DNA of 46,191 nucleotides from Haloterrigena salina JCM 13891. Lineage in GTDB: Archaea > Halobacteriota > Halobacteria > Halobacteriales > Natrialbaceae. Numbering within the stretch: position 1 is the first letter of the stretch; each line of letters begins with the position of its first letter. Shown here in pieces: positions 7,724 to 16,390 of the stretch. A program made the translations under genes and the position numbers. Under the pieces are notes generated by a model. The model searched no databases, was not told the origin of the DNA, and was given only the letters and a program-made list of their open reading frames with translations. Location of the stretch: contig NZ_AOIS01000011.1 of the NCBI RefSeq assembly GCF_000337495.1, positions 95,670-141,860 of the forward strand. Reading direction: 5' to 3'.

Positions 7724-9479
7724 TGTATGCAGCACGACGGCTTCGTTTGTTTCACGCCGAAACCGGTGAACCATCCTCTCAATAGATCTTGCGTAATGCC
7801 CATGCCTCTCAAAGCACTGAGTGCATCTAATGACGGATCCGGAGACGCCGAGTGAACCCCCCGATCACAGTTCTCCAGAAGAGGTCTTGGAGCGCGTAAC
7901 CGATGCTGTCTTCGCGCTTGACGAAGACTGGCGGTTCACGTATTGTAACGACCAAGCTGAAACCCTGTTCCAGCGAGACCAAGCAGATCTCCGTGAGGAA
8001 GTGATCTGGAAGGAGTTTCCCACGTTGACCGACTCGCTGTTCCAGTGGGAGCACGAACGTGCGATGGAGACCCAAGAAGCCGTCACATTCGAGACGCACC
8101 AACCGCCACAGGACGGTTGGTTTGAAATCCATGTCTATCCCTCTGAAACCGGACTTTCGGTGTACGTCCGTGACATCACTGACCCGGATGACCGTCAGCA
8201 AGAAATCGAGAAACGGGAGCAAGCGCTCCGACGTGCCAATGAAGTAATGGCGGCCACAGACCAGCCGTTCTCCCAGCAGATAGATTCCCTCCTCGAAGTA
8301 GTCCGGACGACGGTCGGAACCAAGTTTGCGACGCTCTCCCGTGTCAACGAAGATGCCGGTGAATACATCTTCGAACACGTGGTCGCGCCGGAAGGTGTGG
8401 ACCTCGAACCGGGTGACACGACGCCGCTGGAGACCCTGCCCAACTGCTCGCGCGTCGTCGAGACTGCGGAGACGCTCGTCCTACAGGACGTAAAGTCCGA
8501 GGCACCGGAACTGGTCGATCCCGAGTGGGGTATCGCCTGTTATCTCGGGACCCCGGTCATCGTCCATGGAGAAGTGTACGGGACGTTCTGCTTCTACGGG
8601 ATGGAGGCGCGGATCGAGGCGTTCTCCGATTGGGAAGTCTCGTTCATCGGTCTGCTCAGCAACTGGGTGAGCAATGAACTCGAGCACAAGGTGTATAAGC
8701 AGGAACTCGAGGAGTCCAATGAACGCTTGGAGCAGTTCGCCTACGCCGCCTCGCATGACCTCCAAGAGCCCCTGCGGATGGTGACGAGTTACCTCCAGTT
8801 GCTGGAGTCGCGGTATACCGACGATCTCGACGAGGACGGCCGGGAGTTCATCGAGTTTGCGGTCGATGGTGCCGACCGGATGCGCGACATGATCGATGGA
8901 CTACTCGAGTATTCGCGGGTCGAAACGCGTGGGGACCCCTTAGAGCCGGTCGAGTTGGACACCGTTCTCGAAAACGTTCACAAGGACCTCCAGTTGAAGA
9001 TCGAGGAGGCGGACGCGGAGATCGTCACGGAGACACTTCCTCGCGTCAAAGGCGACGCCGACCAACTCCGGGAAGTGTTCCAAAACCTGCTCGGCAACGC
9101 CATCGAGTACAGTGGCGACGGGCCACCACGAGTGCACGTCTCAGCCGAGCAAGCGGGTGACGAGTGGACGATCTCGGTTCGCGATGAGGGTGTCGGTATC
9201 GATCCCGCGGACGCCGACCGTGTCTTCAAGCTGTTCCAGAGCCTCCACACGCAAGAGGAAGGCGCGGGGACGGGAATTGGGCTGGCACTGTGTGAGCGCA
9301 TCATCGAGCGCCACGGCGGCGACATCTGGGTCGAGTCCGACCCTCGCGATGGAACAACGTTTGCTTTTACGCTGCCGGTAGCAGACGAGTCTGATAACTG
9401 AGCGCACTGTACTGAGTGAGTACCACTTCCAAATCAAGCCGGATCTCGTGTTACATTCGCGCTGTGTATTCAGCACGAC
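7724..9479. repeat. 15-bp near-identical repeat on both sides of a histidine kinase gene
   Basis: TGTATGCAGCACGAC at 7724-7738 and TGTATTCAGCACGAC at 9465-9479 match at 14 of 15 positions in the same orientation and bracket the kinase gene. The flanks themselves are AT-richer than the surroundings. They may be scars of insertion-element activity; chance is not excluded. Confidence 0.3.
7830..9401 (+). CDS. PAS-GAF sensor histidine kinase
   Basis: A soluble sensor kinase of 523 residues with no membrane span, so it senses a cytoplasmic signal. Order of domains: PAS (about 20-130, beginning VLERVTDAVFALDEDWRFTYCN), a linker helix, GAF (about 145-290, ending in the VYGTFCFYG segment), HisKA with phospho-acceptor His309 in ASHDLQEPLRM, and the HATPase domain with N box NLLGNAIEYS, G1 DEGVGIDP and G2 GTGIGLALCERI. 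All catalytic boxes are intact. The start is the ATG at 7830; a GTG three codons upstream is an alternative. No response-regulator gene is adjacent, so it is an orphan kinase, common in haloarchaea. Its base composition is somewhat less GC-rich than its neighbours. Confidence 0.9.
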   Translation: MTDPETPSEPPDHSSPEEVLERVTDAVFALDEDWRFTYCNDQAETLFQRDQADLREEVIWKEFPTLTDSLFQWEHERAMETQEAVTFETHQPPQDGWFEIHVYPSETGLSVYVRDITDPDDRQQEIEKREQALRRANEVMAATDQPFSQQIDSLLEVVRTTVGTKFATLSRVNEDAGEYIFEHVVAPEGVDLEPGDTTPLETLPNCSRVVETAETLVLQDVKSEAPELVDPEWGIACYLGTPVIVHGEVYGTFCFYGMEARIEAFSDWEVSFIGLLSNWVSNELEHKVYKQELEESNERLEQFAYAASHDLQEPLRMVTSYLQLLESRYTDDLDEDGREFIEFAVDGADRMRDMIDGLLEYSRVETRGDPLEPVELDTVLENVHKDLQLKIEEADAEIVTETLPRVKGDADQLREVFQNLLGNAIEYSGDGPPRVHVSAEQAGDEWTISVRDEGVGIDPADADRVFKLFQSLHTQEEGAGTGIGLALCERIIERHGGDIWVESDPRDGTTFAFTLPVADESDN

Positions 9480-9686
9480 CGCCGGCATATGTCATCTCCT
9501 GAGGGTTTCGACAGAGCCAACGCAAAGTATCGACGCCTGTCATAGCACGCTGGCGAGAGATATGACAACTGAAACGTACCTGTTAACACTCACCGACGCG
9601 ACACCGCTCTGTCTCTCGAATCATCCGCGATCCGATGGCAACCCGCGAACGGGACGAGGCGCGACCATCGGAGAGACCAACGCTTA

Positions 9687-10286
9687 ATGCAGCGGCCACA
9701 GACCTTCAGACAGATGCTGGGCCAGGACTCGGCCATCGACGTCTACAGGCAGGCGCTACCGGTTATCCTCGTCAGCCTCGTCGCGGGACTGTTCTCCGGC
9801 ACGCTGCTGGGTACCGAGGCCATGCGCGAGGGAATCGAGAGCGTCCCCGGGATCCTGCTGTTGCTGCCGGCCTTCCTCGCGACGCGGGGCGGCGTCTACG
9901 GCTCGCTCGGCGCGCGCCTCTCGAGCGGTCTCCATCAGGGGCTGATCGATCCCCACTTCGAGTGGAACGATCGCCTGCGAAACGCCATCGTCGCCTCCTT
10001 CCTGAACGGGATGATCGTCTCCGTGTTCATCGCGGTGTTGAGCTGGGGCGTGTCGCTCGTGCTGAGTCGGGAGGCGAACCTCCTCGAGTTGCTCATCGTC
10101 CTGATCGTCGCCGCCCTGCTCTCCGCGTTCGCGATGCTTGGGGTGTTGCTGACGGTGATCTTCAAGGGGTACCGCCGCGGCCTCGATCCGGACAACGTCA
10201 TCGGTCCGGTCGTGACGACCGTCGGCGACGTCTTCGGCGTCGTCTTCCTGTTGATCGGGATCTCAGTCGCGGGGGTGGTGCTGTGA
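9687..10286 (+). CDS. mgtE: MgtE-type divalent cation transporter, first half
   Basis: Membrane channel half for Mg2+ or a related divalent cation. The 199 residues correspond to one MgtE transmembrane domain of about five spans, starting ALPVILVSLVAGLFSGTLLG and including the conserved pore-region segments LLPAFLATRGGVYGSLGARLSS and GPVVTTVGDVFGVVFLL. The cytoplasmic N and CBS domains of bacterial MgtE are absent, as in SLC41-like halves. It overlaps the second half by 4 bp (GTGA), so the two are probably translationally coupled and form a heteromeric pore. The ATG at 9687 is the first in frame before the domain; MLGQD eight codons later is an alternative. Confidence 0.85.
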   Translation: MQRPQTFRQMLGQDSAIDVYRQALPVILVSLVAGLFSGTLLGTEAMREGIESVPGILLLLPAFLATRGGVYGSLGARLSSGLHQGLIDPHFEWNDRLRNAIVASFLNGMIVSVFIAVLSWGVSLVLSREANLLELLIVLIVAALLSAFAMLGVLLTVIFKGYRRGLDPDNVIGPVVTTVGDVFGVVFLLIGISVAGVVL

Positions 10287-10885
10287 GCGCCGGCGGCGAC
10301 GGGGGTCGCCGCGACGAGTCGGCGGAGGAAATCTCCGAGGAGTGGACCGTCAGCGGGATCGTCTCGACGCTCGTCCCGTTGTTGCTCGCACTGTCGATCC
10401 TCCAGATGGTCTCGGGGACGGTCCTCGAGTCGTTCGAGGAGCAGTTGCTAGCGTACCCGTCGTTGCTCGTCCTCGTGCCGGTGATGATCGGCACGGCGGG
10501 TAACCTGGGATCGATCATGTGCGCGCGGCTGTCGACCCAGCTCCACCTCGGGACGCTCGAGTTCTCGCCGACCAACACCGACATCCGCGCCAACGTCGGG
10601 GCGGTGATCGGGCTGGCGGCGACCGTCTTCGTCCTCTTGGGATTTGCCGCGTGGGGGATCGGACGAGTGCTCGGCGGGAGCCTCGGGCTGGGAACGTTGC
10701 TGGTGATCACGATCGTCAGCGGGATGCTGCTGGCGATCTGGGTCGTCCTCGTCAGTACGGTTTCGGTTTACCTGTCCTATCGACTCGGCTACGACCCCGA
10801 CGACACGACGATCCCCGTGGTCACGAACGTCTGTGACATCACCGGCGTGTTGATACTCTTCGGCGTGGTCACGGTCGTGCTGTGA
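10283..10885 (+). CDS. mgtE: MgtE-type divalent cation transporter, second half
   Basis: Second MgtE membrane domain, 200 residues, paralogous to the preceding gene. A charged cytoplasmic leader of about 25 residues precedes the spans (STLVPLLLALSILQMVSGTVL onward). The conserved segments LVLVPVMIGTAGNLGSIMCARLS and IPVVTNVCDITGVLILF match the pore helices, the latter paralleling GPVVTTVGDVFGVVFLL in the partner. Start: a GTG at 10283 overlapping the partner's stop codon, which implies coupled translation in a two-gene operon. Each protein is too short to be a full SLC41 transporter, so a 1:1 complex is inferred. It is followed by a convergent antiporter gene 31 bp downstream. Confidence 0.85.
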   Translation: MSAGGDGGRRDESAEEISEEWTVSGIVSTLVPLLLALSILQMVSGTVLESFEEQLLAYPSLLVLVPVMIGTAGNLGSIMCARLSTQLHLGTLEFSPTNTDIRANVGAVIGLAATVFVLLGFAAWGIGRVLGGSLGLGTLLVITIVSGMLLAIWVVLVSTVSVYLSYRLGYDPDDTTIPVVTNVCDITGVLILFGVVTVVL

Positions 10886-10916
10886 CTGCGATACGGATCA
10901 GCGTACACCCGGTGGC

Positions 10917-12881
10917 CTACACGGGCGTTCCGCACTGTTCGATCGCCTCGCGGACCCCTTCGCTCCGACCGATGAGCGTAATGTGATCGCCCCGCTGCAG
11001 TTCGACGTCGGACGTCGGCACCTCGTCGGTTCCGTTCCGGCTCACCAGCGCGATGAGGACGCCGTTCGGTAACTCGCTGCCGATATCGGCGATCCGCTTG
11101 CCCACCAGATCATCGCGAGTCACCTCGATTTCCTGTACGTCGCCGGACCGGCCGAGTTCGGACATCCAGTTCGAGAGCGCCGGCCGTTCGATCTGGTTGT
11201 CGATCGCCCACGCGGTCGACTCGGCCGCCGAGATGGTCTCGACGCCGAGATCCTCGAACGCCGTCGCGTTCGAGGGTTCGTTCGCCCGGGCGATGACCTT
11301 CTGTACGTCGAAACTCGACTTCGCGAGCTGGGCCACGAGGAGGTTCGCGTCGTCGTCGCCGGTCGCCGCGACGACGGTCTTGGCGTTCTCCGCGCCCGAC
11401 TCGCGTAACACGTCGACGTTGGTTCCGTCGCCCTTCCGAGCGGTGAACCCGTCGTTACGGAGCTGCTTGAGGACCGTCTGATCGTCCTCGATGATGACTA
11501 CGTTTTCGCCGCGCGCTTCCAGTCGTTCTGCCAGCGAGCGACCAACGCGGCCGCCGCCGACGATGAGTACACGCATTGGTATCACGTCCAGTTTTTCCGC
11601 GATCTGTCTGGCGAACCCTCCCTCGAGGACGACCGTCACGAAGATGACGAGAAAGACCGTCCCGACGAGTAGATCCGCGCCGGCCGCGTTCGTCGGTGCG
11701 TTCCCGGCTCCACCCTCCTGCAGCCGAATCGCGAACAGCGTCGCGACCGAGGCGGGGATGATCCCGCGCGGGCCGACGAAGCTCATGAACAGTCGCTCCC
11801 GGAACGTGAAGCGATCGCCGCGAGTCGAGAGGAGAACGAGCGCCGGCCGCAGGACGAACATGACGGACGCGACGACGGCGACACCGCCGAGTCCGAGCGC
11901 GAACAGCTGGTCGAACTCGAGTAAGGCCGCGAGGGTGATAAAGACGAAGGAGAGCACGAGGAGCGTGATATCGCCCTTGAACGCCTCGATCTCCTCCTCG
12001 TAGGGGAGATCAGCGTTCCCGAGGATGAGTCCGGCAGTCGCCGCGGCCGCGACGCCGGCCTCGGAGAAAACGAAATCGGCCGTCCCGAAGGCGACGATTG
12101 CGCCGGCTAGCGTGAGCAGCCGCGCGTTTCGCGGCGCATTGTCCGGCGAAATGTCGACGTACTGCAATATAGACCAGACGACCGCCGCGACGACGACGCC
12201 GACGAGCAGCCCCGTCCCGAGCCGCTCGGCGAACAGTTGGAGGTAGACGTCGGCGTGGATTTCCTGGATGGTCATCGCCTTGAACAGCACGATCGCGAGG
12301 ATCGCCGCCGTCACGTCGTTGACGATCCCCTCGGTCTCGAGGGTCGCCGCGACCCGATCGCGGACGGGGACGACCGTCAGTATCGGCGTGACGACCGTCG
12401 GCCCGGTCGCGACCAGCAGGGCGCCGATCAGCAGGCTAATATCCCAGTTTGCGCCGACGAAGAATCGGACTGCGGCGGCGGTCCCGACGAACGCGATCGC
12501 CGCGCCGATCGTCGTCAACCGCAGGACGGCCCGCGGCGCCTCCCTGATCTTGTCTGCTTTGAGGTGAAACGCCCCTTCGAAGACGATGATCGCGACCGAG
12601 AGCCCCACGATTGTCGAGAGCGCCGGGCCGAACGTCTCTCGAGTCACGAACGGCTCCATCGTCGCGATCGACGGGGGGACGTTGCCGGGGCCGACGATCG
12701 CCTCCGTGGCGATCGGGAGCCATTTGCCGATCCCCGACGGTCCCAGGAGGACGCCCGCCGTAAGCAGGAAGATGATACTCGGTACCCGAAACCGCGCCGA
12801 AAGCAGTTGCGAGATGACGCCGAGTCCGACGATCGTGGCGACCAGTAAGAGGAGCTCGCCGCCGCCTCCTGCGGCCGTCAT
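10917..12881 (-). CDS. CPA-family Na+/H+ (or K+/H+) antiporter with RCK domains
   Basis: Exchanges monovalent cations for protons across the membrane. The first 400 or so residues form about twelve spans of the Na+/H+ exchanger fold, with LLTAGVLLGPSG, an ATGPTVVTPIL segment (where many CPA1 members have ATDP) and EGIVND carrying the Asn-Asp pair seen in CPA1 transporters. A cytoplasmic RCK_N domain follows (RVLIVGGGRVGRSLAERLEA, the nucleotide-binding GxGxxG), then an RCK_C domain (DDLVGKRIADIGSELPNGV to the end). The RCK part should gate transport by a nucleotide. Start: the ATG at 12881, directly before the first span. Total 654 residues. It lies downstream of the acyl-CoA ligase on the same strand with a 164-bp gap, so it probably has its own promoter. 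Confidence 0.88.
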   Translation of the reverse strand: MTAAGGGGELLLLVATIVGLGVISQLLSARFRVPSIIFLLTAGVLLGPSGIGKWLPIATEAIVGPGNVPPSIATMEPFVTRETFGPALSTIVGLSVAIIVFEGAFHLKADKIREAPRAVLRLTTIGAAIAFVGTAAAVRFFVGANWDISLLIGALLVATGPTVVTPILTVVPVRDRVAATLETEGIVNDVTAAILAIVLFKAMTIQEIHADVYLQLFAERLGTGLLVGVVVAAVVWSILQYVDISPDNAPRNARLLTLAGAIVAFGTADFVFSEAGVAAAATAGLILGNADLPYEEEIEAFKGDITLLVLSFVFITLAALLEFDQLFALGLGGVAVVASVMFVLRPALVLLSTRGDRFTFRERLFMSFVGPRGIIPASVATLFAIRLQEGGAGNAPTNAAGADLLVGTVFLVIFVTVVLEGGFARQIAEKLDVIPMRVLIVGGGRVGRSLAERLEARGENVVIIEDDQTVLKQLRNDGFTARKGDGTNVDVLRESGAENAKTVVAATGDDDANLLVAQLAKSSFDVQKVIARANEPSNATAFEDLGVETISAAESTAWAIDNQIERPALSNWMSELGRSGDVQEIEVTRDDLVGKRIADIGSELPNGVLIALVSRNGTDEVPTSDVELQRGDHITLIGRSEGVREAIEQCGTPV

Positions 12882-13045
12882 AGTCGCGACTGGCGGTCCG
12901 CGGACGGTCGACACGGTGACGCTGCGATTGCGACCATTCGTATCGACAGAATCAGTCCAGCCTGTTAACTCCTGTGAGGGCGGTCTCACTCCCCGAATGT
13001 GGTGAGATACCACCGAACGATGTGAGCACGTCCGTCCGGTAGCGG

Positions 13046-15004
13046 TCAGCTCTCGGCGTAGATCCGCTCGACGCGGTCCTCGAACCGGTCGAGGATGACC
13101 CGGCGCTTTTTCTTCATCGTCGGGGTCAGCATCTCGTTCTCCTCGGTGAACTCCTGTGGAACGAGTTCGAACCGCTTGATCGTCTCGTGTTTCTCGAACT
13201 GCTGGTTGACGCGGTTGACCTCTTCCCGAACGTGCTCGCGGACGCGCTCGTCGTCGCACATCGCCTCGAGGTCGTCGGACAGGTCGATCCCCTCCTCGTC
13301 GGCCCACTCGCGGATGTGGGTCGTGTTGGGGACCAGCAGCGCGCCGATGAACTTCTCGCCGTCGCCGACGACCATCGCCTGCTCGACGATCTCGCTGGCC
13401 GCGAAGGCGTCCTCGATCGGCCCGGGAGCAACGTTCTTCCCCGTGGAGAGGACGATGATCTGCTTGAGCCGGTCCCGGAACTCGAGGTAGCCGTCGGGCC
13501 GGCGGTGGACGATGTCGCCGGTACGGAACCACTGGGTGCCGTCGTCGCCTTCCGTGAACGCGCCCTGGGTCGCGCCGGGCCTGTTCCAGTAGCCCTCGGT
13601 GACGCTCGGCCCCGCGACGAGGAGTTCGCCGACCTTGCCGGGATCGTCGTCGAACGCCTCCTGATCGGCGACGGTTTCGTCGATCCTTAGGTCGACGTTG
13701 GACACCGCCGGTCCGATGGTGCCGATCTTCGCGGCGTCCGGCGGGTTCGTCGCGACGACCGGCGAGGTCTCGGTCAGCCCGTACCCCTCGAAGATGGGGA
13801 GTCCCATGGCGTGGTAGAGCCGACAGAGCTCCGGCGAGAGGCTGCCGCCGCCGCTGATCAGCAGGTCGATGTTCCCCCCCAGCGCCTCGCGAACCGTCGA
13901 GAAGACGAGTTTGTCGGCGATGGCTTGCTTGGCCCGGAGGAGCGGCCCGGGCGAGTCGGCCTGCTGGTACGCGACGCCGACGTCTGTCGCCCACTCGAAG
14001 ATCGTCTGTTTCGCGCCGGACTCGCTGGCCTGCTCGCGGATGCCGTCGTAGATCTTCTCGTAGACCCGGGGGACGCTCGTGGCCGTCGTCGGCCCGACGA
14101 TGCTGAAGTCTTCCTGGAGCGTGTCCGGGTTCTCCGCGTAGGCGATACAGGAGCCGCTGGCGAACAGCACGAAGTGGCCCGCCGTCCGCTCGAAGACGTG
14201 GGCCAGCGGCAGGTACGACATCGCCAGGGACTCCTCGTCTAACGTCGGCACGTCGTCGTCCCGGTCCGGCCTGCGGGCGAACCGCTTGCGGATCGCGTTG
14301 ACGTTCGACCGAAAGTTCCAGTGGGTGAGCCGGACGCCCTTGGGCTGGCCCGTGGTCCCGCTGGTGTAGATTAGGCTCGCCAGATCGTCCAGTTCGACCG
14401 CGTCGAGGCGCTCCTCGTAGGCCTCGAGGTCGAACGTCTCTGTGCCGCGGTCGTAGACCTCGTCCAGGGTGTAGACGTCGTCGCGGTCGTCGTAGCCGTC
14501 GAGCTCGTCGATCGAGACGACGAACTCGAGGTCGAGTTCGTCCTCGACTTCGAGGACCCGCTCGAGGAGCGCCTCGTTCTCGACGACGACGGCGTCGGCG
14601 TCGGGATCGCCGAGCAGGTACTCGACCTGTTTCGGCGAGGAACTCGTGTAGACGGTCGTGACGGCGGCGCCCGCGCTGAGGAGGGCGAAGTCACACTGAG
14701 CCCACTCCATCCGGGTGTTCGAGAACAGGCCCACGCGGTCACCGGCGTCGATACCGAGGTCGTGAAAGCCCGCCGAGAGCTTGCGCACGATATCGCGCAT
14801 CTCCGCGTAGGAGAGCGGACGGAACTCGCCGGGAGTTGTGGGCCGAATCACCGAATCGGTTAGCGATCGATCGTAGACGCCGCCCTTGTACCGCTGGGCC
14901 GGCCGGTTCGCGTTTCGCTCGGCCGAGCGTTCGAACATCCGTCCGAGCGTCGTCTCCCGGATCGTCTCGTCCTCGTACTCTCGTTCCGCGTCCCGCCAGT
15001 CCAT
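13046..15004 (-). CDS. Long-chain fatty acid-CoA ligase (AMP-forming)
   Basis: Activates a fatty acid to acyl-CoA with ATP. The 652-residue protein has the ANL-superfamily motifs in order: the phosphate-binding loop YTSGTTGQPKGV, the GYGLTETSPV segment, the hinge-region FRTGDIVHRRPDGYLEFRDR, and the C-terminal lysine region ending LTPTMKKKRRVILDRF. The internal layout, with a long linker after the first motif, resembles the FAA1/FadD15 branch of long-chain ligases. Start: the ATG at 15004, beginning MDWRDAEREYEDE. It could feed acyl-CoA to the thiolase elsewhere in the window; no other beta-oxidation gene is nearby. It is probably cytoplasmic or membrane-associated. Confidence 0.92.
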   Translation of the reverse strand: MDWRDAEREYEDETIRETTLGRMFERSAERNANRPAQRYKGGVYDRSLTDSVIRPTTPGEFRPLSYAEMRDIVRKLSAGFHDLGIDAGDRVGLFSNTRMEWAQCDFALLSAGAAVTTVYTSSSPKQVEYLLGDPDADAVVVENEALLERVLEVEDELDLEFVVSIDELDGYDDRDDVYTLDEVYDRGTETFDLEAYEERLDAVELDDLASLIYTSGTTGQPKGVRLTHWNFRSNVNAIRKRFARRPDRDDDVPTLDEESLAMSYLPLAHVFERTAGHFVLFASGSCIAYAENPDTLQEDFSIVGPTTATSVPRVYEKIYDGIREQASESGAKQTIFEWATDVGVAYQQADSPGPLLRAKQAIADKLVFSTVREALGGNIDLLISGGGSLSPELCRLYHAMGLPIFEGYGLTETSPVVATNPPDAAKIGTIGPAVSNVDLRIDETVADQEAFDDDPGKVGELLVAGPSVTEGYWNRPGATQGAFTEGDDGTQWFRTGDIVHRRPDGYLEFRDRLKQIIVLSTGKNVAPGPIEDAFAASEIVEQAMVVGDGEKFIGALLVPNTTHIREWADEEGIDLSDDLEAMCDDERVREHVREEVNRVNQQFEKHETIKRFELVPQEFTEENEMLTPTMKKKRRVILDRFEDRVERIYAES

Positions 15005-15183
15005 ATGCGTGTGACAGTACCTCCCGAGCGATAAAACGTGCTAAAACTGCGATCAGTTACCTCGAAGCACAGTTCGGTTCCCGAATCGCTCCGAGAGCGG
15101 CTGTACGTGCCGATCGACCGCCCGCGACGAAAACTCGCGACGGGTTGGTCGCTCCTCGATCGCCGACGGACTCGAGTCCGTTT

Positions 15184-15265
15184 ATACGGTCTGCCGTAAG
15201 TCATTTCCGGCGCAACCGCAACCCGTCCTGCGGTTGCACCGGTAAATCGTTACAGCAGACCGTAT
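15184..15265. repeat. 82-bp imperfect palindrome
   Basis: Two 37-base arms (15184-15220 and 15229-15265) around an 8-base loop are near-perfect reverse complements; the outer 11 bases ATACGGTCTGC match exactly, as do the inner GCAACCGCA arms, with a one-base indel between. The right end is the first base of the MBL hydrolase stop codon region. It could be a strong terminator hairpin or a small palindromic element. No other copy is seen in this window. Confidence 0.75.
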
Positions 15266-16191
15266 CAGTCGCGCTCGTCGAGGTAGCCGAGGACGCCGCG
15301 CGCGTTCATCGCGGCCTCGGCGCCGGCCTTGCGCTCCCCCCAGACGTCGGCCATCTCCTCGGAGTCGGCGAAGTAGTCGATCACGGCCGCGTCGTCCTCG
15401 AGTTCCGCGCGCTTCGCCGCGACGGTCGCGACCCACTCCTCGAGGACGGTCGCGTACGCGTCGAGCGCGTCTGCGACGTCGTCGCCGACCTCGCGGGGGC
15501 CGAAGTGCGTGTAGCAGAGGACGTCCGGGTCGATCGATTTCAGGGTCTCGACGTCCTCGAGACACTGCTCTAAGTGGAAGTCCGACGGCGGCGAGGTCTC
15601 CCGAATCTCCTCGATCTCGGGAACCCAGATACCGGCGGCGTCGCCCGTGAAGACGGCGTCGTTCGCGGGGTCCTCGAAGACGACCTGGTGGAAAGCGTGG
15701 CCCGGCGCCTCGTGGACCCGCAGTTCGTGGGTCCCGAGGTCGACGGCGTCGCCGTCCTCGATCTCGACGATCCGGTCCTCGTCGATCGGCTTCGGTTCGA
15801 CGTAGAACTCCCACTGGTCGCCGACGGCGGCTTTCGTCCCCTCGACCAGCCGCGTCGGATCGACGAGTAGCCCCGCGCCCGGCGACGGGGCGTAGACGTC
15901 CGCGTTCGGACACGCCTCGGCGAGGAAGCCCGCGCCGCCGGCGTGGTCGAGGTGGATGTGCGTGACCGCGATGGTCGCGACCTCCTCGCGGTCGATGCCG
16001 AGCTCCTCGAGGGCTTCGAGAATCAGCTCGTGGTTGGTTCCGAGTCCGGTCTCGACGACGGCGGGCCGGTCGTCGTCGACGATATAGACGGCTCCGTACT
16101 CCGGGGTATCGTACATTCCCGTGTCGATGTAGTAACAGTCCGTACAGTCGCCGGCCGTCACTTCGCGTACCGCACCGATCTCCGTGGCCAT
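15265..16191 (-). CDS. MBL-fold metallo-hydrolase
   Basis: A 308-residue metallo-beta-lactamase-fold hydrolase. The dinuclear zinc motif is His78-x-His80-x-Asp82-His83 (THIHLDHAGG). Later metal ligands are plausible in APGHAFHQVVF, the FTGDAAG loop and YTHFGPR. This arrangement fits the general hydrolase group of glyoxalase II-like enzymes that act on thioesters, lactones or phosphodiesters; the substrate is not determinable. A C-terminal helical region (VADALDAYATVLEEWVATVAAKRAELED) follows the catalytic core and is common in this subgroup. Start: the ATG at 16191, with no stronger start upstream. The stop codon abuts a large palindrome. It lies upstream of the acyl-CoA ligase on the same strand, 260 bp away. 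It is cytoplasmic. Confidence 0.85.
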   Translation of the reverse strand: MATEIGAVREVTAGDCTDCYYIDTGMYDTPEYGAVYIVDDDRPAVVETGLGTNHELILEALEELGIDREEVATIAVTHIHLDHAGGAGFLAEACPNADVYAPSPGAGLLVDPTRLVEGTKAAVGDQWEFYVEPKPIDEDRIVEIEDGDAVDLGTHELRVHEAPGHAFHQVVFEDPANDAVFTGDAAGIWVPEIEEIRETSPPSDFHLEQCLEDVETLKSIDPDVLCYTHFGPREVGDDVADALDAYATVLEEWVATVAAKRAELEDDAAVIDYFADSEEMADVWGERKAGAEAAMNARGVLGYLDERD

Positions 16192-16390
16192 ACTGGTATC
16201 CCGTCAGCGCCGGAAATAAAGGCTGGCCCCGGCCCGCGGCCGACGCCGATCGGCCGCGTACGGTATCTGAGGGTCGCCGTCGCCGCGAGACGGGCCGGAC
16301 TAATCAAAGTCGTTACAGACTTTACACCGGCCTGCGTTGGCTATCGCAGATGCCGTTACGGTCCGCGGGTGGTTCGTCGGAGGGGGGAAC

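Noticed and set aside
7830-9401. Bacterio-opsin activator-like regulator
   Set aside because: PAS-GAF domains resemble such regulators, but the protein ends in a full HisKA/HATPase kinase core instead of an HTH domain.
15182-15913. Arg-rich minus-strand frame overlapping the palindrome and the MBL gene
   Set aside because: Out-of-frame shadow of the MBL hydrolase, Arg/Gly-rich throughout.
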